Shown here: in pieces, positions 47,517 to 57,512 of the stretch
Numbering within the stretch: the stretch's first letter is position 1
Layout of the letters: every line of letters begins with the position of its first letter
The notes under the pieces: generated by a model
Told to the model about the DNA's origin: nothing
Database searches by the model: none
Seen by the model: only the letters and a program-made list of their open reading frames with translations
Source: Endozoicomonas sp. GU-1
GTDB lineage: Bacteria; Pseudomonadota; Gammaproteobacteria; Pseudomonadales; Endozoicomonadaceae
Length of the DNA stretch: 64,000 nucleotides
Reading direction: 5' to 3'
Assembly: GCF_027366395.1 (NCBI RefSeq)
Contig: NZ_CP114771.1
Coordinates: forward strand, 4,898,001-4,962,000
Position numbers and translations under genes: made by a program

Positions 47517-48084
47517 ATGGTTAATAAAGGTATCAGGTTCCTGGCTCTGCCGATCGCACTATCTGCCTTGCTGTCGGGGTGTTCAAATAATACGGGTCAG
47601 GTTGAAGGCAAGGTAGAGGAAAAGCTGGAAGTTGTCATGTTTCGGGTGACTCCGGCAGGTAATGGGCCAACCATAGGCAGCGTGATTATCCATCATGCCG
47701 ATGATGTTACAAAAGGGGTCAGATTACAGCCGACTCTGCATGATCTGTCGCCCGGTAAACATGGCTTTCATGTTCATGAAAATCCCTCCTGTGAGCCCGG
47801 AGAAAGGGGGGCAGAGCGTTGCTGCCCTGGCCGCAGGTGATCACTATGACCCCAATGGCACCGGCCACCACGAGGGGCCTGACGGTCACGGGCATTTGGG
47901 GGATTTGCCGGTATTAATGGTGGATGAATATGGGAAGGCGATGAGCCCGGTTGTAGCACCTCGACTGTCACTCTCTGAACTGAAGGGGCGTTCACTGGTG
48001 ATTCATGCTGGTTCCGATAACTATTCTGACAACCCTCCCCTGGGTGGCGGTGGTGCCAGAATAGCCTGTGGGGTTATTCAATAG
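47517..48084 (+). CDS. sodC: Superoxide dismutase [Cu-Zn], lipoprotein, frameshifted
   Basis: SodC detoxifies superoxide in the periplasm. ATG 47517, with AGGGG nine bases upstream, opens a lipoprotein signal ([15 protein letters not shown], lipobox LSGC). The first frame carries [12 protein letters not shown] with two copper ligands and then leaves the frame. The other frame continues [47 protein letters not shown] and [10 protein letters not shown] with the remaining ligands and the second Cys. Removing one G from the G6 run at 47806-47811 restores a single protein of about 188 residues. As with ispH and cysZ, a homopolymer error is likely. Convergent with trpC. Confidence 0.85.
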
Positions 48085-48096
48085 TTGGCCAAGATT

Positions 48097-48121
48097 GGCC
48101 GACCCTCTCAGGGCGGCCTTT
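48097..48121. terminator. Hairpin between sodC and trpC
   Basis: GGCC-ga-CCCT, loop, AGGG-c-GGCC followed by TTT, in the 39-bp gap between the two convergent genes. It could terminate sodC; on the other strand T-richness is poor. Confidence 0.45.
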
Positions 48122-48123
48122 GA

Positions 48124-48927
48124 TCATAAATAACTGCCAAATAATCTGCTGAGCGCTTCTCCCGGATCTTCCTGACGCATAAAAGCCTCTCCCACCAGAA
48201 AGCTGTTCACATTGTGCCGGACCATGGATTCCACATCCTGCTTTGTGTGTATACCACTTTCCGTAACCACCAGCCGACCATCGGGAATCCGGTTCAGCAA
48301 CTCAAAGGTATTATCCAGACTCACTTCAAATGTATGCAGATTGCGATTGTTGATACCAAGAATAGCGCCCGGCAATGGCAGCGCTCTTTCCAGCTCATCG
48401 GCCCCGTGCACCTCGACCAGAACGTCCATTCCAAGGGATTGTGCCAGCGCATTAAATTCACTGAGCTGTTGGTCAGACAGTGCGGAGACGATCAACAGGA
48501 TACAGTCAGCACCGATCATCCGGGCTTCGTATATCTGATACGGGTCGACCATAAAGTCTTTACGTAGCACAGGCAGAGAGCAGGCATCTCGAGCAGCCTG
48601 TAAAAAGCGATCACTCCCCTGAAAAAAATCCTGGTCCGTCAACACGGACAGGCAGCTGGCTCCGGAGCGTTCGTAGCTTCTGGCGATGTCAGCGGGCTCG
48701 AAGTGTTCCCGAATAACCCCTTTGCTGGGAGAGGCTTTTTTGATTTCCGCAATGATAGCGGCCTGTTGCTTTTCCACCCGTAACAGCAGGTTTCGGGCGA
48801 ACCCCCGTGTTGGGGTGTTTTCTTCGGCCAGCGTTTTCACTTTATCAAGCGGCCTGGTATTGCGGCGCTCAGAAACTTCTTCATGCTTCCGGGCAATGAT
48901 TTTATTCAGAATCGTCGGTAGCAACAT
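48124..48927 (-). CDS. trpC: Indole-3-glycerol phosphate synthase
   Basis: TrpC closes the indole ring in tryptophan synthesis. The 267-residue protein (stand-alone, not fused to TrpF) shows [67 protein letters not shown] and VTESGI, the standard IGPS motifs. I used ATG 48927 with GAGG nine bases upstream; GTG 48942 overlaps the trpD stop. It is the last gene of trpE-trpG-trpD-trpC, transcribed leftwards. trpBA and trpF are not in the window. Confidence 0.96.
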   Translation of the reverse strand: MLLPTILNKIIARKHEEVSERRNTRPLDKVKTLAEENTPTRGFARNLLLRVEKQQAAIIAEIKKASPSKGVIREHFEPADIARSYERSGASCLSVLTDQDFFQGSDRFLQAARDACSLPVLRKDFMVDPYQIYEARMIGADCILLIVSALSDQQLSEFNALAQSLGMDVLVEVHGADELERALPLPGAILGINNRNLHTFEVSLDNTFELLNRIPDGRLVVTESGIHTKQDVESMVRHNVNSFLVGEAFMRQEDPGEALSRLFGSYL

Positions 48928-48938
48928 GAATGGGATCC

Positions 48939-49994
48939 TCACACTGACCAGGTGGCTGCTTCAGCAGAAAAAACGCGGGTGAAGCTGGCCAGCTCTTTCA
49001 TTTTCTCCAGCGCCAGGCCGCTATCGATAGCGTCCCGGGCCATCAGAATACCTTCCTCAAGGCCACCGGCAACTCCCGAAAGATAGATGGCAGCACCAGC
49101 ATTCAGGGTGATCATGCTGGCGGCTTTTTCAGCGTATTTTCCTTCCTGCTTACCGAGGGCGTCTTTGATCAGCGCCAGTGATTCATCACTGTCTTTTACA
49201 TCCAGCCCGATCAGGCTTTGGGAGTTGATATTGAAATCTTCCGGTGTCAGGGTGTATTCGCGGATGTTGCCATCCTTCAGCTCAGCAACGTGAGTGGCAC
49301 TGGCAATACTGATTTCATCCAGTCCATCGACGGAGTGCACCACCATAACATGCTCATTGCCCAGTTCACGCAGTACTTCCGCCAGAGGACGGCATAGCTC
49401 CCGGTTAAAGACACCAATCAGCAGATTTTTTACGTTAGCCGGGTTGGACATCGGCCCAAGAATATTAAACAGAGTACGAATGCCCAGCGCCCGGCGCACT
49501 CCGACCACATTTTTCATGGCTGAGTGGTGGGCTGGTGCAAACATAAAGCCGACCCCCACCTCAGTAATGCAGCGGGCCACCTGATCAGGGCTGATATCCA
49601 GGTTGACGCCAGCCTGCTCCAGAAGATCGGCGCTGCCACTTGCGCTGGAAACCCCTCGGTTACCGTGTTTTGCCACTTTGGCACCGGCAGCCGCACAGAC
49701 AAATGCCGACGCTGTCGAGACGTTGAACAGGTGGGCTCCATCCCCGCCGGTACCGACAATATCCACCAGGTGCTCAGTGTTAACCTCAACCCGGGTAGCC
49801 AGCTGTCGCATAACCATGGCCGCCCCGGTGATCTCTTCAATGCTCTCGCTTTTCATCCGCATGCCCGTCAGAAAAGCCGCAATCTGGCTGTCACTGCACT
49901 GGCCTGTCATGATCTGTTGCATGACCTCGACCATTTCATCCCGGCTCAGGTCAAGATGTTGTACGACCCGGTTGATGGCTTCTTTTATCTGCAT
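48939..49994 (-). CDS. trpD: Anthranilate phosphoribosyltransferase
   Basis: TrpD joins anthranilate to PRPP. The 351-residue protein has [22 protein letters not shown] (PRPP loop), [34 protein letters not shown] and [14 protein letters not shown], all in the family order. It is preceded by trpG with a 24-bp gap and followed by trpC, which starts 12 bp away. The start ATG at 49994 fits the normal MQIKEAI-type N-terminus. Confidence 0.96.
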   Translation of the reverse strand: MQIKEAINRVVQHLDLSRDEMVEVMQQIMTGQCSDSQIAAFLTGMRMKSESIEEITGAAMVMRQLATRVEVNTEHLVDIVGTGGDGAHLFNVSTASAFVCAAAGAKVAKHGNRGVSSASGSADLLEQAGVNLDISPDQVARCITEVGVGFMFAPAHHSAMKNVVGVRRALGIRTLFNILGPMSNPANVKNLLIGVFNRELCRPLAEVLRELGNEHVMVVHSVDGLDEISIASATHVAELKDGNIREYTLTPEDFNINSQSLIGLDVKDSDESLALIKDALGKQEGKYAEKAASMITLNAGAAIYLSGVAGGLEEGILMARDAIDSGLALEKMKELASFTRVFSAEAATWSV

Positions 49995-50018
49995 GTCTTC
50001 ATTCCCTTAGCTCAATGG

Positions 50019-50603
50019 TTATATGGACTGTTTGAGAAAATTGGCCAGAAGGTCGTGTCCCTGTTCGGTCATAATGGACTCCGGATGAAACTGCACGCCC
50101 TCAACGGGCAGTTCTCTGTGGCGAACGCCCATGATCTCGTCATTGCTGCCGTCGGCAAACTGCGTCCATGCGGTGACCTCAAGACAATCAGGAAGACTCT
50201 CTTTATCAATCACCAGTGAGTGGTAACGGGTTGTGGTGACCGGGTTGGCCAGTCCCTGAAACACCCCGAAATCCTGATGGAAGACCGGGGAAACTTTCCC
50301 GTGCATCACCTGTCGGGCACGAACAATCCTGCCGCCATACACCTGGCCAATGCTCTGATGGCCAAGACAGACTCCCAGGATCGGAACCTTACCCTGAAAA
50401 TGTCGTATAACATCCATGGATATGCCAGCTTCGTTTGGCGTGCACGGGCCAGGAGAAATAACGATATGGTCTGGCTTTAACTTTTCGATGTCATCAATGG
50501 TGATGTGATCGTTCCTGTGGACATCGACAGTAGCCCCCAGTTCCGAGAAGTATTGAACCAGGTTAAAGGTGAATGAGTCGTAGTTGTCGATCATTAACAG
50601 CAT
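50019..50603 (-). CDS. trpG: Anthranilate synthase component II (glutamine amidotransferase)
   Basis: TrpG supplies ammonia from glutamine to TrpE. The 194-residue class I amidotransferase has [19 protein letters not shown], the nucleophile motif [11 protein letters not shown] (Cys near 79), and the C-terminal [16 protein letters not shown] carrying the catalytic His-Glu. Its ATG overlaps the trpE stop by one base (TGATG), which suggests equal expression of the two subunits. It might also serve PabA, since no separate pabA is visible here. Confidence 0.95.
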   Translation of the reverse strand: MLLMIDNYDSFTFNLVQYFSELGATVDVHRNDHITIDDIEKLKPDHIVISPGPCTPNEAGISMDVIRHFQGKVPILGVCLGHQSIGQVYGGRIVRARQVMHGKVSPVFHQDFGVFQGLANPVTTTRYHSLVIDKESLPDCLEVTAWTQFADGSNDEIMGVRHRELPVEGVQFHPESIMTEQGHDLLANFLKQSI

Positions 50604-52093
50604 CAGTGTTTCATCCCTTTAATGAATCCGGTTTGGGCCATGGCTACCGCACGAAACATTGCACGCCCTTTATTCATGGTTTCTTGCCATTCCAGGTCCG
50701 GGCTGGAGTCAGCAACAATACCGGCACCGGCCTGAATATGGAGCTGCCGGTCTTTGATAACCGCGGTTCTGATGGCAATAGCGGTGTCCATATTGCCGTT
50801 CCAGGCCAGGTAGCCCACTGCGCCGCCATAGACTCCCCGTTTGACCGGCTCCATTTCATCGATGATTTCCATGGCCCGTACTTTGGGTGCCCCACTTAAC
50901 GTCCCTGCGGGTAGCGTAGCTTTTAGTACATCCAGGGCATCCAGTCCACTTTTCAGTTCGCCCGTCACATGGGAGACAATGTGCATAACGTGGGAGTAGC
51001 GCTCGATGACCATCTTGTCCGTCAGCTTTACTGAGCCTGTGGTTGCTACACGTCCAACGTCGTTTCTTCCCAGGTCGATCAGCATCAGGTGTTCTGCCAG
51101 CTCTTTGGGGTCATTGAGCAGCTCCTGTTCGAGCGCTTTATCCTTCTCTTCGGTATCACCGCGTTTTCGGGTGCCGGCAATGGGCCTTACGGTCACCTCG
51201 CCATCTTCCAGCCGGGCCAGAATTTCAGGAGAAGAGCCCACTACATGAAAATCCCCCAGATCCATGTAGTACATGTAGGGGGAAGGGTTGGTGCTTCGCA
51301 GAGCCCGGTAAAGATTCAGCGGTGAACTGTCATAGGGAATGGACATTCTCTGGGAGAGAACCACCTGCATTGCGTCGCCTGCCAGAATGTAATCCCGAAT
51401 AGCGCCAACGGAATCTTTGAAGGCTTCTTCGCCAAACCCTGATTGAAAATCATCTTCACAGGCGGGGTTCAGAGAGGCCTGGACCGGAGGTTGAATGTGG
51501 CTGGTTTGCAGCTGGCGCACAAGGTTGTCCAGGCGGAATTGTGCTTTTTCCAGTGCGGCTGGCTGGTCAGGGTTGGCATGGGTGATCAGGATCAGTTTGC
51601 CACTGAGGTTGTCGAATACTACTAGTTCATCAGACACCATTAACAGGATGTCCGGTGTATGCAGTTCGTCCTTCGGGGCGCTCTGTGCCAGTTTGGGCTC
51701 AATGTAGCGAATCGTATCGTAACCAAAATAACCCACCAGGCCGCCGGTGAATCTGGGCAGTTCCGGCAACTCCGGCACTTGATAACGTTGCTGGAATGCC
51801 TTGATAAACGCCAGTGGGTCGCTGGTGGTGTGTTCTTCGACAATCTGGCCATCGGTTTCGATCTGAATACGATCGCCGTTGACCCGTAGCAAGGTGCGGC
51901 AGGGCAGGCCAATCATCGAGTAGCGGCCCCACTTTTCACCGCCCTCCACGGACTCCAGCAGGTAGGAGTAGCGGCCATTGGCAAGCTTGAGATAGGTGGT
52001 TAACGGTGTGTCCAGGTCTGCCAGAATCTCTCGTACAACGGGAATGCGGTTGTATCCTTCTCTGGTCAGACGCGCAAACGCTTCAGGCATCAT
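50603..52093 (-). CDS. trpE: Anthranilate synthase component I
   Basis: TrpE converts chorismate to anthranilate with TrpG. The 496-residue protein carries the feedback-inhibition motif YLLESVEGG near residue 45, the central DPLAFIKAF region, and the chorismate-binding C-terminal half ([83 protein letters not shown]). Since the LLES Ser is present, tryptophan inhibition is expected. Two start codons are adjacent (52093 and 52090). I found no Trp-rich leader peptide or attenuator upstream. The unknown gene at 52507 separates it from rpe and the gph remnant, breaking the usual rpe-gph-trpE order. Confidence 0.96.
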   Translation of the reverse strand: MMPEAFARLTREGYNRIPVVREILADLDTPLTTYLKLANGRYSYLLESVEGGEKWGRYSMIGLPCRTLLRVNGDRIQIETDGQIVEEHTTSDPLAFIKAFQQRYQVPELPELPRFTGGLVGYFGYDTIRYIEPKLAQSAPKDELHTPDILLMVSDELVVFDNLSGKLILITHANPDQPAALEKAQFRLDNLVRQLQTSHIQPPVQASLNPACEDDFQSGFGEEAFKDSVGAIRDYILAGDAMQVVLSQRMSIPYDSSPLNLYRALRSTNPSPYMYYMDLGDFHVVGSSPEILARLEDGEVTVRPIAGTRKRGDTEEKDKALEQELLNDPKELAEHLMLIDLGRNDVGRVATTGSVKLTDKMVIERYSHVMHIVSHVTGELKSGLDALDVLKATLPAGTLSGAPKVRAMEIIDEMEPVKRGVYGGAVGYLAWNGNMDTAIAIRTAVIKDRQLHIQAGAGIVADSSPDLEWQETMNKGRAMFRAVAMAQTGFIKGMKH

Positions 52094-52506
52094 AGCAGCT
52101 CTCTCGAATAAGCTAACAGGATTATTGATTGAAATTATCTATGTTTGGCAACAACCATGTTGCCGTTGGGCTAAGTGAAATTGGCAGGCCTATGGCCAGC
52201 ACCAGGAGGTGAAAAGGAGGGGCATTGAAGTCAGGAAAGCGCCGAAACAGGTGTTTTGGTAGCTGCATCTGATGTGAAAACGCTTTTGGTGAAGACTGTC
52301 TCGGTTTCGACAGTCTCGGTTTCGACAGAGTTTCACTGCAAACTCCCTGCGCACTGCTAAGTTATTTCGGTGCTTCTCACTATATTGTGATTGAAAATGG
52401 TATATGAATGCTCTGACTATTACAAACCGAAGAATTGCCCTGCTTGTTGTCCCGGGTTGTGATGCTCTCCGCTCTCCCGTATCCGAGGGAATAAAGGACA
52501 GGGTTT
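52094..52506. other. Intergenic region between divergent trpE and unknown gene
   Basis: A 413-bp gap holding the trpE control region. A hairpin GGCAAC-ATGGTT-GTTGCC lies near 52148-52165, but there is no Trp-codon leader and no T run, so attenuation is not supported. A short tandem duplication (GACAGTCTCGGTTTC, about twice) is at about 52296-52327. AAGGAC at about 52493 is the likely ribosome binding site of the gene starting at 52507. Confidence 0.45.
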
Positions 52507-53979
52507 ATGGCAATTATGTTTAATGATGCAGTGTGCTGCAGTTGTCTGTTATTGATTCTGATCAGTTTATTAGTACATCCACTTAATGAATGGGGTACCT
52601 TCTTGAAGTGGTTGAGACTATGCAGGGAAATTCACATGATAGAAAATTCCAGTTACACCCGGGGGCTGAATCAGGCTCAAGGCTTGATGCAAAGCGATCT
52701 CCATAATCCAAGAGCAATACCGGGTCAACGTACACATGAAGGTTGCTGGTCGTCAACGACCAGGAAAAAAATCACTGGTTACCTTGTTAGCCGACCTTTG
52801 GTTTATATCTGCAATAAAACATTGTCAATTTATTTGAAAATCGCACTATGCAGGCAAGGGGGAATTGATAGTTCAGAAAAATTATTGAGTTCGGAGGAGA
52901 CAGAAAAGGTAAATATGTTTCTGAGTGAGTTGCATGCTCGTGCCAGCGAGCTGATCCAGAAACTCGATCTTAACGACGTGAGACAAGAGGTTAAACAGTC
53001 TTTCATAGATCTTGATCTGATGGATTTGAGAGGTGAGTGGACTCAGGAAATATTCGAGATAATCAGTAACAACTTATCGGATGATATTTCGCAGGAAACG
53101 ATAGAAAGGGAAATCAGTGAGGTTTTCAAGAATATCAAATCAAATGATTATTTGATGCATGCGATTCATAACATCATTAATGTCAGTGAAACGACCGAAG
53201 GCATGCTCGAAAAGGGCAAAAATGAAATTATTCATGAACTGGAATCGGTACTGCCATTTGCTCTGGCGCTCAATTTACTGACCAAAGCACAAATTCAAAA
53301 TACCGAAGTATTGGAAGTGTGTGTTCATTTGTGGAAAAAAAAGCGAAATGAAATGAGGAGGGCTAACAGAGGGCTGGGTTTCAAAAAAGTGATTAAGCTC
53401 ATCTCCGTTGAGCAGCCTATTGTGAAGATGTTGAAAAGTCGAACGAAACGAGATTATCCTCATTCGCAGGGGCGTTGTGTTTTGCCCTTTAATATCATTG
53501 AAGCGACCGCCTTTGAGACAGTCAGAGGCCGTCACGAAAATGCCTGTGCAGGCTTGACCCTGGCCCAGCATTATCCGGGAAAATACACCCAACGTGCTTC
53601 TGAGTTGGATGAGCAGGGGCAGCAACCCCTGTTCAATTATCCGATGCCAAAGCAGTGGAGTGATCTCTACACAACCTGGAATATGAATTTTTGCGTCAAC
53701 AGCAAAGAGCGACCCGAAATGCTGAGTAAGTTGTTGATGCCTGCGGTGAGTAGTTATCAGGATAAGCCCAGGACCTATATATCGTGTAGATCATATGCGT
53801 TATATACCGCGCTTAACTATCTGTTTTTCAGAGCTGAGAAGTCGAATCCGGTACCCAGGCTGTCAACGGTTGCGAAGCAGGCGTGGGGGCACAGCAATCG
53901 GGTTTGTTCACGTCTTTACCAGCGTGAGGTAACTTCGGAGGCCGCTGTTTGGGAAAATGGAATGGCACCGACTGCATGA
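52507..53979 (+). CDS. Hypothetical protein, unidentified family
   Basis: An open frame of 490 codons with a plausible ribosome binding site (AAGGAC) before ATG 52507. I do not recognise it. The N-terminus has a hydrophobic stretch with cysteines (CCSCLLLILISLLVHPL), followed by a soluble, mainly helical protein: a Glu/Asp/Ile-rich region at about 140-260 (for example NMFLSELHARASELIQKLDL) and a basic part at about 275-320. The base composition appears more A/T-rich than in neighbouring genes, which suggests acquisition. It lies exactly between trpE and the decayed gph, where the conserved operon would otherwise be continuous, so an insertion event is likely. A shorter start at Met-Ile-Glu-Asn (codon 44) is possible. 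Confidence 0.55.
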   Translation: MAIMFNDAVCCSCLLLILISLLVHPLNEWGTFLKWLRLCREIHMIENSSYTRGLNQAQGLMQSDLHNPRAIPGQRTHEGCWSSTTRKKITGYLVSRPLVYICNKTLSIYLKIALCRQGGIDSSEKLLSSEETEKVNMFLSELHARASELIQKLDLNDVRQEVKQSFIDLDLMDLRGEWTQEIFEIISNNLSDDISQETIEREISEVFKNIKSNDYLMHAIHNIINVSETTEGMLEKGKNEIIHELESVLPFALALNLLTKAQIQNTEVLEVCVHLWKKKRNEMRRANRGLGFKKVIKLISVEQPIVKMLKSRTKRDYPHSQGRCVLPFNIIEATAFETVRGRHENACAGLTLAQHYPGKYTQRASELDEQGQQPLFNYPMPKQWSDLYTTWNMNFCVNSKERPEMLSKLLMPAVSSYQDKPRTYISCRSYALYTALNYLFFRAEKSNPVPRLSTVAKQAWGHSNRVCSRLYQREVTSEAAVWENGMAPTA

Positions 53980-53997
53980 CACCATTCCCGAACCTGG

Positions 53998-54314
53998 TTA
54001 AGCCTTCGTTGGGAGAAGTGTGGTTAATGACGCAATCCCCAGGTCAGGCTTGGCCCACTCAATAGGTTCACCATGATTATATCCATAAGGTAAGCCAATC
54101 ACCCGGACACCCGCTACTCTGGCTGCACGAATATCATTAACAGAGTCACCAATCATCAGCGACTTTCCGGTGGGACAATTAAACCTCTGCATGGCATGCA
54201 GCAGAGGCATGGGGTGAGGTTTTTCTTCAGGGAGGCTTTCTACCAGCGTGCCATCCAGGTCGTACATGACCTGGCCAGGTTGTTCAGAAATGGATGGCCG
54301 CTGGATGTTGTCAT
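53998..54314 (-). pseudogene. gph: Phosphoglycolate phosphatase remnant (internal deletion)
   Basis: Gph removes phosphoglycolate, a HAD-family hydrolase of about 225-270 residues. Only about 90-105 codons remain. The upstream ATG at 54314, three bases past rpe, is out of frame with the rest by one base. The nucleophile motif YDLDGTLVES is present, but after SLPE it jumps directly to EKPHPMPLL and then MIGDSVNDIRAARVAGV and GLPYGYNHGEP. The cap domain and about 150 residues between motif I and the Lys motif are missing, so the enzyme cannot be functional. The location after rpe matches the normal rpe-gph-trpE order. The ATG at 54267 could still give a 89-residue peptide. Confidence 0.85.
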
Positions 54315-54317
54315 GGT

Positions 54318-54995
54318 TTATAAAGCCACGACTTCAGCCAGCTCGGAGCGCATTTGTGTCACGACATCCTGATAGTTGTCAGCACCAAAAATGGCGGAGC
54401 CGGCAACAAAGGTATCCGCACCGGCCTCGGCAATCTGGCGGATATTACTGGCCGACACACCACCATCTACCTGAAGACGGATATTCAGCCCACTATCATC
54501 AATCAGCTTGCGAACCCTGCACAGTTTTTTCAGGGTTGAGGGAATAAACTTCTGACCGCCAAAGCCGGGATTGACCGACATCAACAGGATCATATCCAGC
54601 TTGTCCATCACATACTCAAGCCCATCGGGGGATGTTGCCGGATTGAGTACCAGCCCAGCCTGGCAGCCACCTTCGCGAATCAGTTGTAAGCTGCGATCAA
54701 TATGTTCAGAGGCTTCCGGATGGAAAGTGATCATGCTGGCACCGGCTTCAATAAAATCACCGATGATACGATCGACAGGGCTCACCATCAGGTGAACATC
54801 GATGGGCGCAGTGACGTCATGCTTTCTCAGTGCCTTGCAGACCATCGGACCCAGGGTGAGGTTCGGGACGTAGTGGTTGTCCATAACATCAAAGTGAATC
54901 CAGTCCGCTCCGGCGGCCAGAACATGATCGACCTCTTCACCCAGGCGGGCAAAATCTGCGGAAAGAATGCTTGGGGCAATAATATAGTCGCGCAT
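54318..54995 (-). CDS. rpe: Ribulose-phosphate 3-epimerase
   Basis: Rpe interconverts ribulose-5-phosphate and xylulose-5-phosphate in the pentose phosphate pathway. The 225-residue TIM-barrel protein has the start [72 protein letters not shown] and [13 protein letters not shown], all key Rpe motifs with metal-binding Asp/His. It starts at ATG 54995 and ends three bases before the start of the gph remnant. Confidence 0.96.
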   Translation of the reverse strand: MRDYIIAPSILSADFARLGEEVDHVLAAGADWIHFDVMDNHYVPNLTLGPMVCKALRKHDVTAPIDVHLMVSPVDRIIGDFIEAGASMITFHPEASEHIDRSLQLIREGGCQAGLVLNPATSPDGLEYVMDKLDMILLMSVNPGFGGQKFIPSTLKKLCRVRKLIDDSGLNIRLQVDGGVSASNIRQIAEAGADTFVAGSAIFGADNYQDVVTQMRSELAEVVAL

Positions 54996-55290
54996 GGTTA
55001 TCCTGATCTGCTTGTGTATGATTTTTGGCGATTGTAGCGGGTTGTCAGGGCTCTGTCAGGTGCAACCGGCTCTGACACATCGCAGGGATAGACCGGCCAT
55101 TTCAGGCTGAGACCGTAGCGTAATGCCTGCACAATTATTCACAATGGTTGACATCGTCTATGCTTTTACGCCACGCACTGTGCTGACTGAGCACCCCGTT
55201 ATCTTCTGGTCAACGGTCAATCGACTGGAGGAGGGACCGCCTCGAAAAAGGTTAAGGTTCATTTGATTGGCAGCATTGTTGGTGAGGCTT

Positions 55291-56364
55291 GTGGTAAAAA
55301 TAAAGACGATTTTTTCAAGCGCTTTGGTGTGGGGAATGAGGCGATATGGTTGTATCGCACTGATTATCACCGGCCAGGCAATGGCAACTTATCAGGGCCA
55401 GTCTGACGACGTTGTGGCTTCAGACTATGTGGGCTCTGTGGAATTGAGGGATATCTTCGGTGTTAAGGGGAATTTGAAATATACCGTGGGGTGCCAGCAG
55501 GGGGTTGCCGAGTCCTGTCGAATAATGATTTCAGTCCCGTCAGAGGCGGAAGAGATTGATCAAATGGAGGAAGTGGAGGATAGAGCTTTTGGTTATGTCA
55601 ATTACCTCTCTTACCTTAAACGAACCGGGCAACCGTTGTTGGTGGACTATGAGGAAATATTGACTGAATCCGCATCAGAGGTTTCGGGTTACAAGGTGCG
55701 ATTTACCACGGAAAGTAAGGTCAGGCGGTTGGTAAAAAAAATTGATTCAAGGACAATGCCCGCCCCTTTGCAGAAAAACCCGTTGTTACTTTTTTTAATT
55801 CTGGCAACCCATCAGTCAGCCCTTGATTTGATGCTGTCCCCGGAAAGAACGCTTTATATTATGAGCCTGGAGTGGATGGATCTTAAGTCACTGTACATCA
55901 GTAGCGCAGGGCGAGGGGGGATTTATGGTTATCGATATTACAAATTTCCCAAGGATAATGAGCTTTTTCTCGATCTTGGCGGGCCTTTCAGTATAAACGG
56001 CCTCTCAGAAGGTGTCGGGTTCAGTTTTGCTGATAATGACAGAACTCAGCCTCCTGTGAGAATGGTGACCGGGTATCATGGGGATCAGAAAAACGGTTTT
56101 GTTAACAGGGTATCTTTTATCGTCACTTACGCTGCCCTCGCCGGTGGTTTTGGTGTGAGTTTATGGAGTCGAAGCATTATTGGCTTCCTGCTGAACTCCC
56201 TGTTACTGGCTGTTGAAGTCCGAACCAGTGGCGCTTCCTCAGAGCTTGAGAGGCTCGGCAGAAGGTTGCTTCCGCAAGGTCTTCAGTTTAACCCGGACTT
56301 TCAGGGGCGGCATATTTTAAAAGTCCTCAGGGCTTCTGAAGGCGATTTGCAGGTTGCTCGTTAG
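55291..56364 (+). CDS. Hypothetical secreted protein
   Basis: I do not recognise this protein. The start is uncertain: GTG 55291 with GAGG five bases upstream gives a signal peptide of about 32 residues (basic start, hydrophobic GCIALIITGQAMA), whereas ATG 55336 gives a shorter one; TTG 55267 is also open. The mature part of about 325 residues is acidic at first (SEAEEIDQMEEVEDRAF), contains a hydrophobic helix QKNPLLLFLILATHQSALDL near the middle, a beta-like region with GGIYGYRYYKF and GGPFSINGLSEGVGFSF, another hydrophobic stretch (VSFIVTYAALAGGFGVSLW) and a C-terminal helical part. It may be a lipid- or membrane-associated envelope protein. It lies alone between rpe and rplM; no functional inference is justified. 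Confidence 0.55.
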   Translation: MVKIKTIFSSALVWGMRRYGCIALIITGQAMATYQGQSDDVVASDYVGSVELRDIFGVKGNLKYTVGCQQGVAESCRIMISVPSEAEEIDQMEEVEDRAFGYVNYLSYLKRTGQPLLVDYEEILTESASEVSGYKVRFTTESKVRRLVKKIDSRTMPAPLQKNPLLLFLILATHQSALDLMLSPERTLYIMSLEWMDLKSLYISSAGRGGIYGYRYYKFPKDNELFLDLGGPFSINGLSEGVGFSFADNDRTQPPVRMVTGYHGDQKNGFVNRVSFIVTYAALAGGFGVSLWSRSIIGFLLNSLLLAVEVRTSGASSELERLGRRLLPQGLQFNPDFQGRHILKVLRASEGDLQVAR

Positions 56365-56678
56365 TCATGTGGCCGCGTTATGCAAATTAATAATGCAAAA
56401 CCATGGGCTGGCAAAAATATCCGGTCAGCTGTTCCCTGGATGTGCTGTCACAGAAGGCAAGTATGGTGGTTCCGGGTTTTTAACAGAGATCCGGTTCGCA
56501 GGGGGCTTTATTTCCTCTTGCCAAACGGTATAATACCGCTCCCGTTTCCCGATTGAGCGCCCAATGTTTTGAACAGGCCGGTATTGCTGATCTGGGGCTA
56601 TTAGCCTGGCTCTTGCCCAGCAGGGAACGGCCATGTAGGAACAGGTATCGCGTCAGCGATATCATAGAGGCGAATTTA
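56365..56678 (+). other. Leader region of rplM-rpsI
   Basis: A 314-bp gap before rplM. It should hold the operon promoter and possibly the leader RNA at which L13 may autoregulate in E. coli-type genomes. A candidate -10 is at 56529-56534. In-frame codons from 56553 into rplM are not typical L13 sequence and are judged leader. Confidence 0.55.
56506..56534 (+). promoter_or_regulatory. Candidate rplM promoter
   Basis: A perfect TATAAT at 56529-56534 with a weak -35 (CTTTAT at 56506-56511, spacer 17). It lies about 145 bp before the rplM start codon, consistent with a leader on a ribosomal protein operon. Confidence 0.45.
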
Positions 56679-57107
56679 ATGAAAACTTTTAGTGCTAAGC
56701 CAGAAACCGTAAAACGTGACTGGTTCGTAGTTGATGCCGAAGGCAAAACGCTGGGTCGTCTGGCAACAGAAATCGCTCTGCGTCTGCGCGGCAAGCATAA
56801 GCCAGAGTACACTCCTCATGTGGACACTGGCGACTACATCGTGGTAGTAAACGCCGAGAAAGTACGTGTTACCGGACGTAAGTCTACTGACAAGATGTAC
56901 CACCGCCACACCGGTTACATCGGCGGCCTGAAGTCCATCAGCTTTGACAAGCTGATCGACCACAAGCCTGAGCTGGTAATCGAAACGGCTGTTAAGGGGA
57001 TGCTGCCCAAGAATTCTCTGGGTCGTGCCATGTACAGCAAGCTGAAGGTTTATGCCGGAAGCGAGCATCCACATGCTGCTCAGCAGCCTCAGCAACTGGA
57101 AATTTAA
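56679..57107 (+). CDS. rplM: 50S ribosomal protein L13
   Basis: L13 is an early-assembly 23S rRNA binding protein. The 142-residue protein starts [20 protein letters not shown] and contains [52 protein letters not shown] and [30 protein letters not shown], all highly conserved. The ATG at 56679 is chosen by homology over the upstream in-frame start at 56553. rpsI follows after 12 bp. Confidence 0.97.
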   Translation: MKTFSAKPETVKRDWFVVDAEGKTLGRLATEIALRLRGKHKPEYTPHVDTGDYIVVVNAEKVRVTGRKSTDKMYHRHTGYIGGLKSISFDKLIDHKPELVIETAVKGMLPKNSLGRAMYSKLKVYAGSEHPHAAQQPQQLEI

Positions 57108-57119
57108 TCAGGGGTGGTT

Positions 57120-57512
57120 ATGTCTGTAACTCAATACTACGGAACTGGACGTCGTAAGTCCTCAACCGCACGTGTTTTCCTGAGAGCTGGTTCTGGCAGT
57201 ATCACTGTCAATGGCCGTTCCCTGGACGAATACTTCGGCCGTGAAACTGCTCGAATGGTAGTTCGTCAGCCTCTGGAACTGACTGAGCTGACTGAAAAGT
57301 TCGACATCAAGATCACTGTATCTGGTGGCGGCGGTTCTGGTCAGGCTGGTGCTATCCGTCATGGTATCACCCGCGCGCTGATGCAGTACGATGAGACTCT
57401 GCGCTCTCCTCTGCGTAAAGCTGGCTACGTTACCCGTGACGCTCGTGAAGTTGAGCGTAAGAAAGTGGGTCTGCGTAAAGCCCGTAAGCGTCCACAGTTC
57501 TCCAAGCGCTGA
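57120..57512 (+). CDS. rpsI: 30S ribosomal protein S9
   Basis: S9 reaches the P-site tRNA with its C-terminal tail. The 130-residue protein has [26 protein letters not shown], the glycine-rich [17 protein letters not shown] and the terminal [17 protein letters not shown] ending in the invariant Lys-Arg. The start ATG at 57120 has GGGGTGGTT upstream; a GTG at 57114 is less likely. Completes the rplM-rpsI operon. Confidence 0.97.
   Translation: MSVTQYYGTGRRKSSTARVFLRAGSGSITVNGRSLDEYFGRETARMVVRQPLELTELTEKFDIKITVSGGGGSGQAGAIRHGITRALMQYDETLRSPLRKAGYVTRDAREVERKKVGLRKARKRPQFSKR

Noticed and set aside
52094-52200. Possible trp attenuator with leader peptide before trpE
   Set aside because: No Trp-rich short ORF and no terminator with T run; only an unrelated short hairpin.
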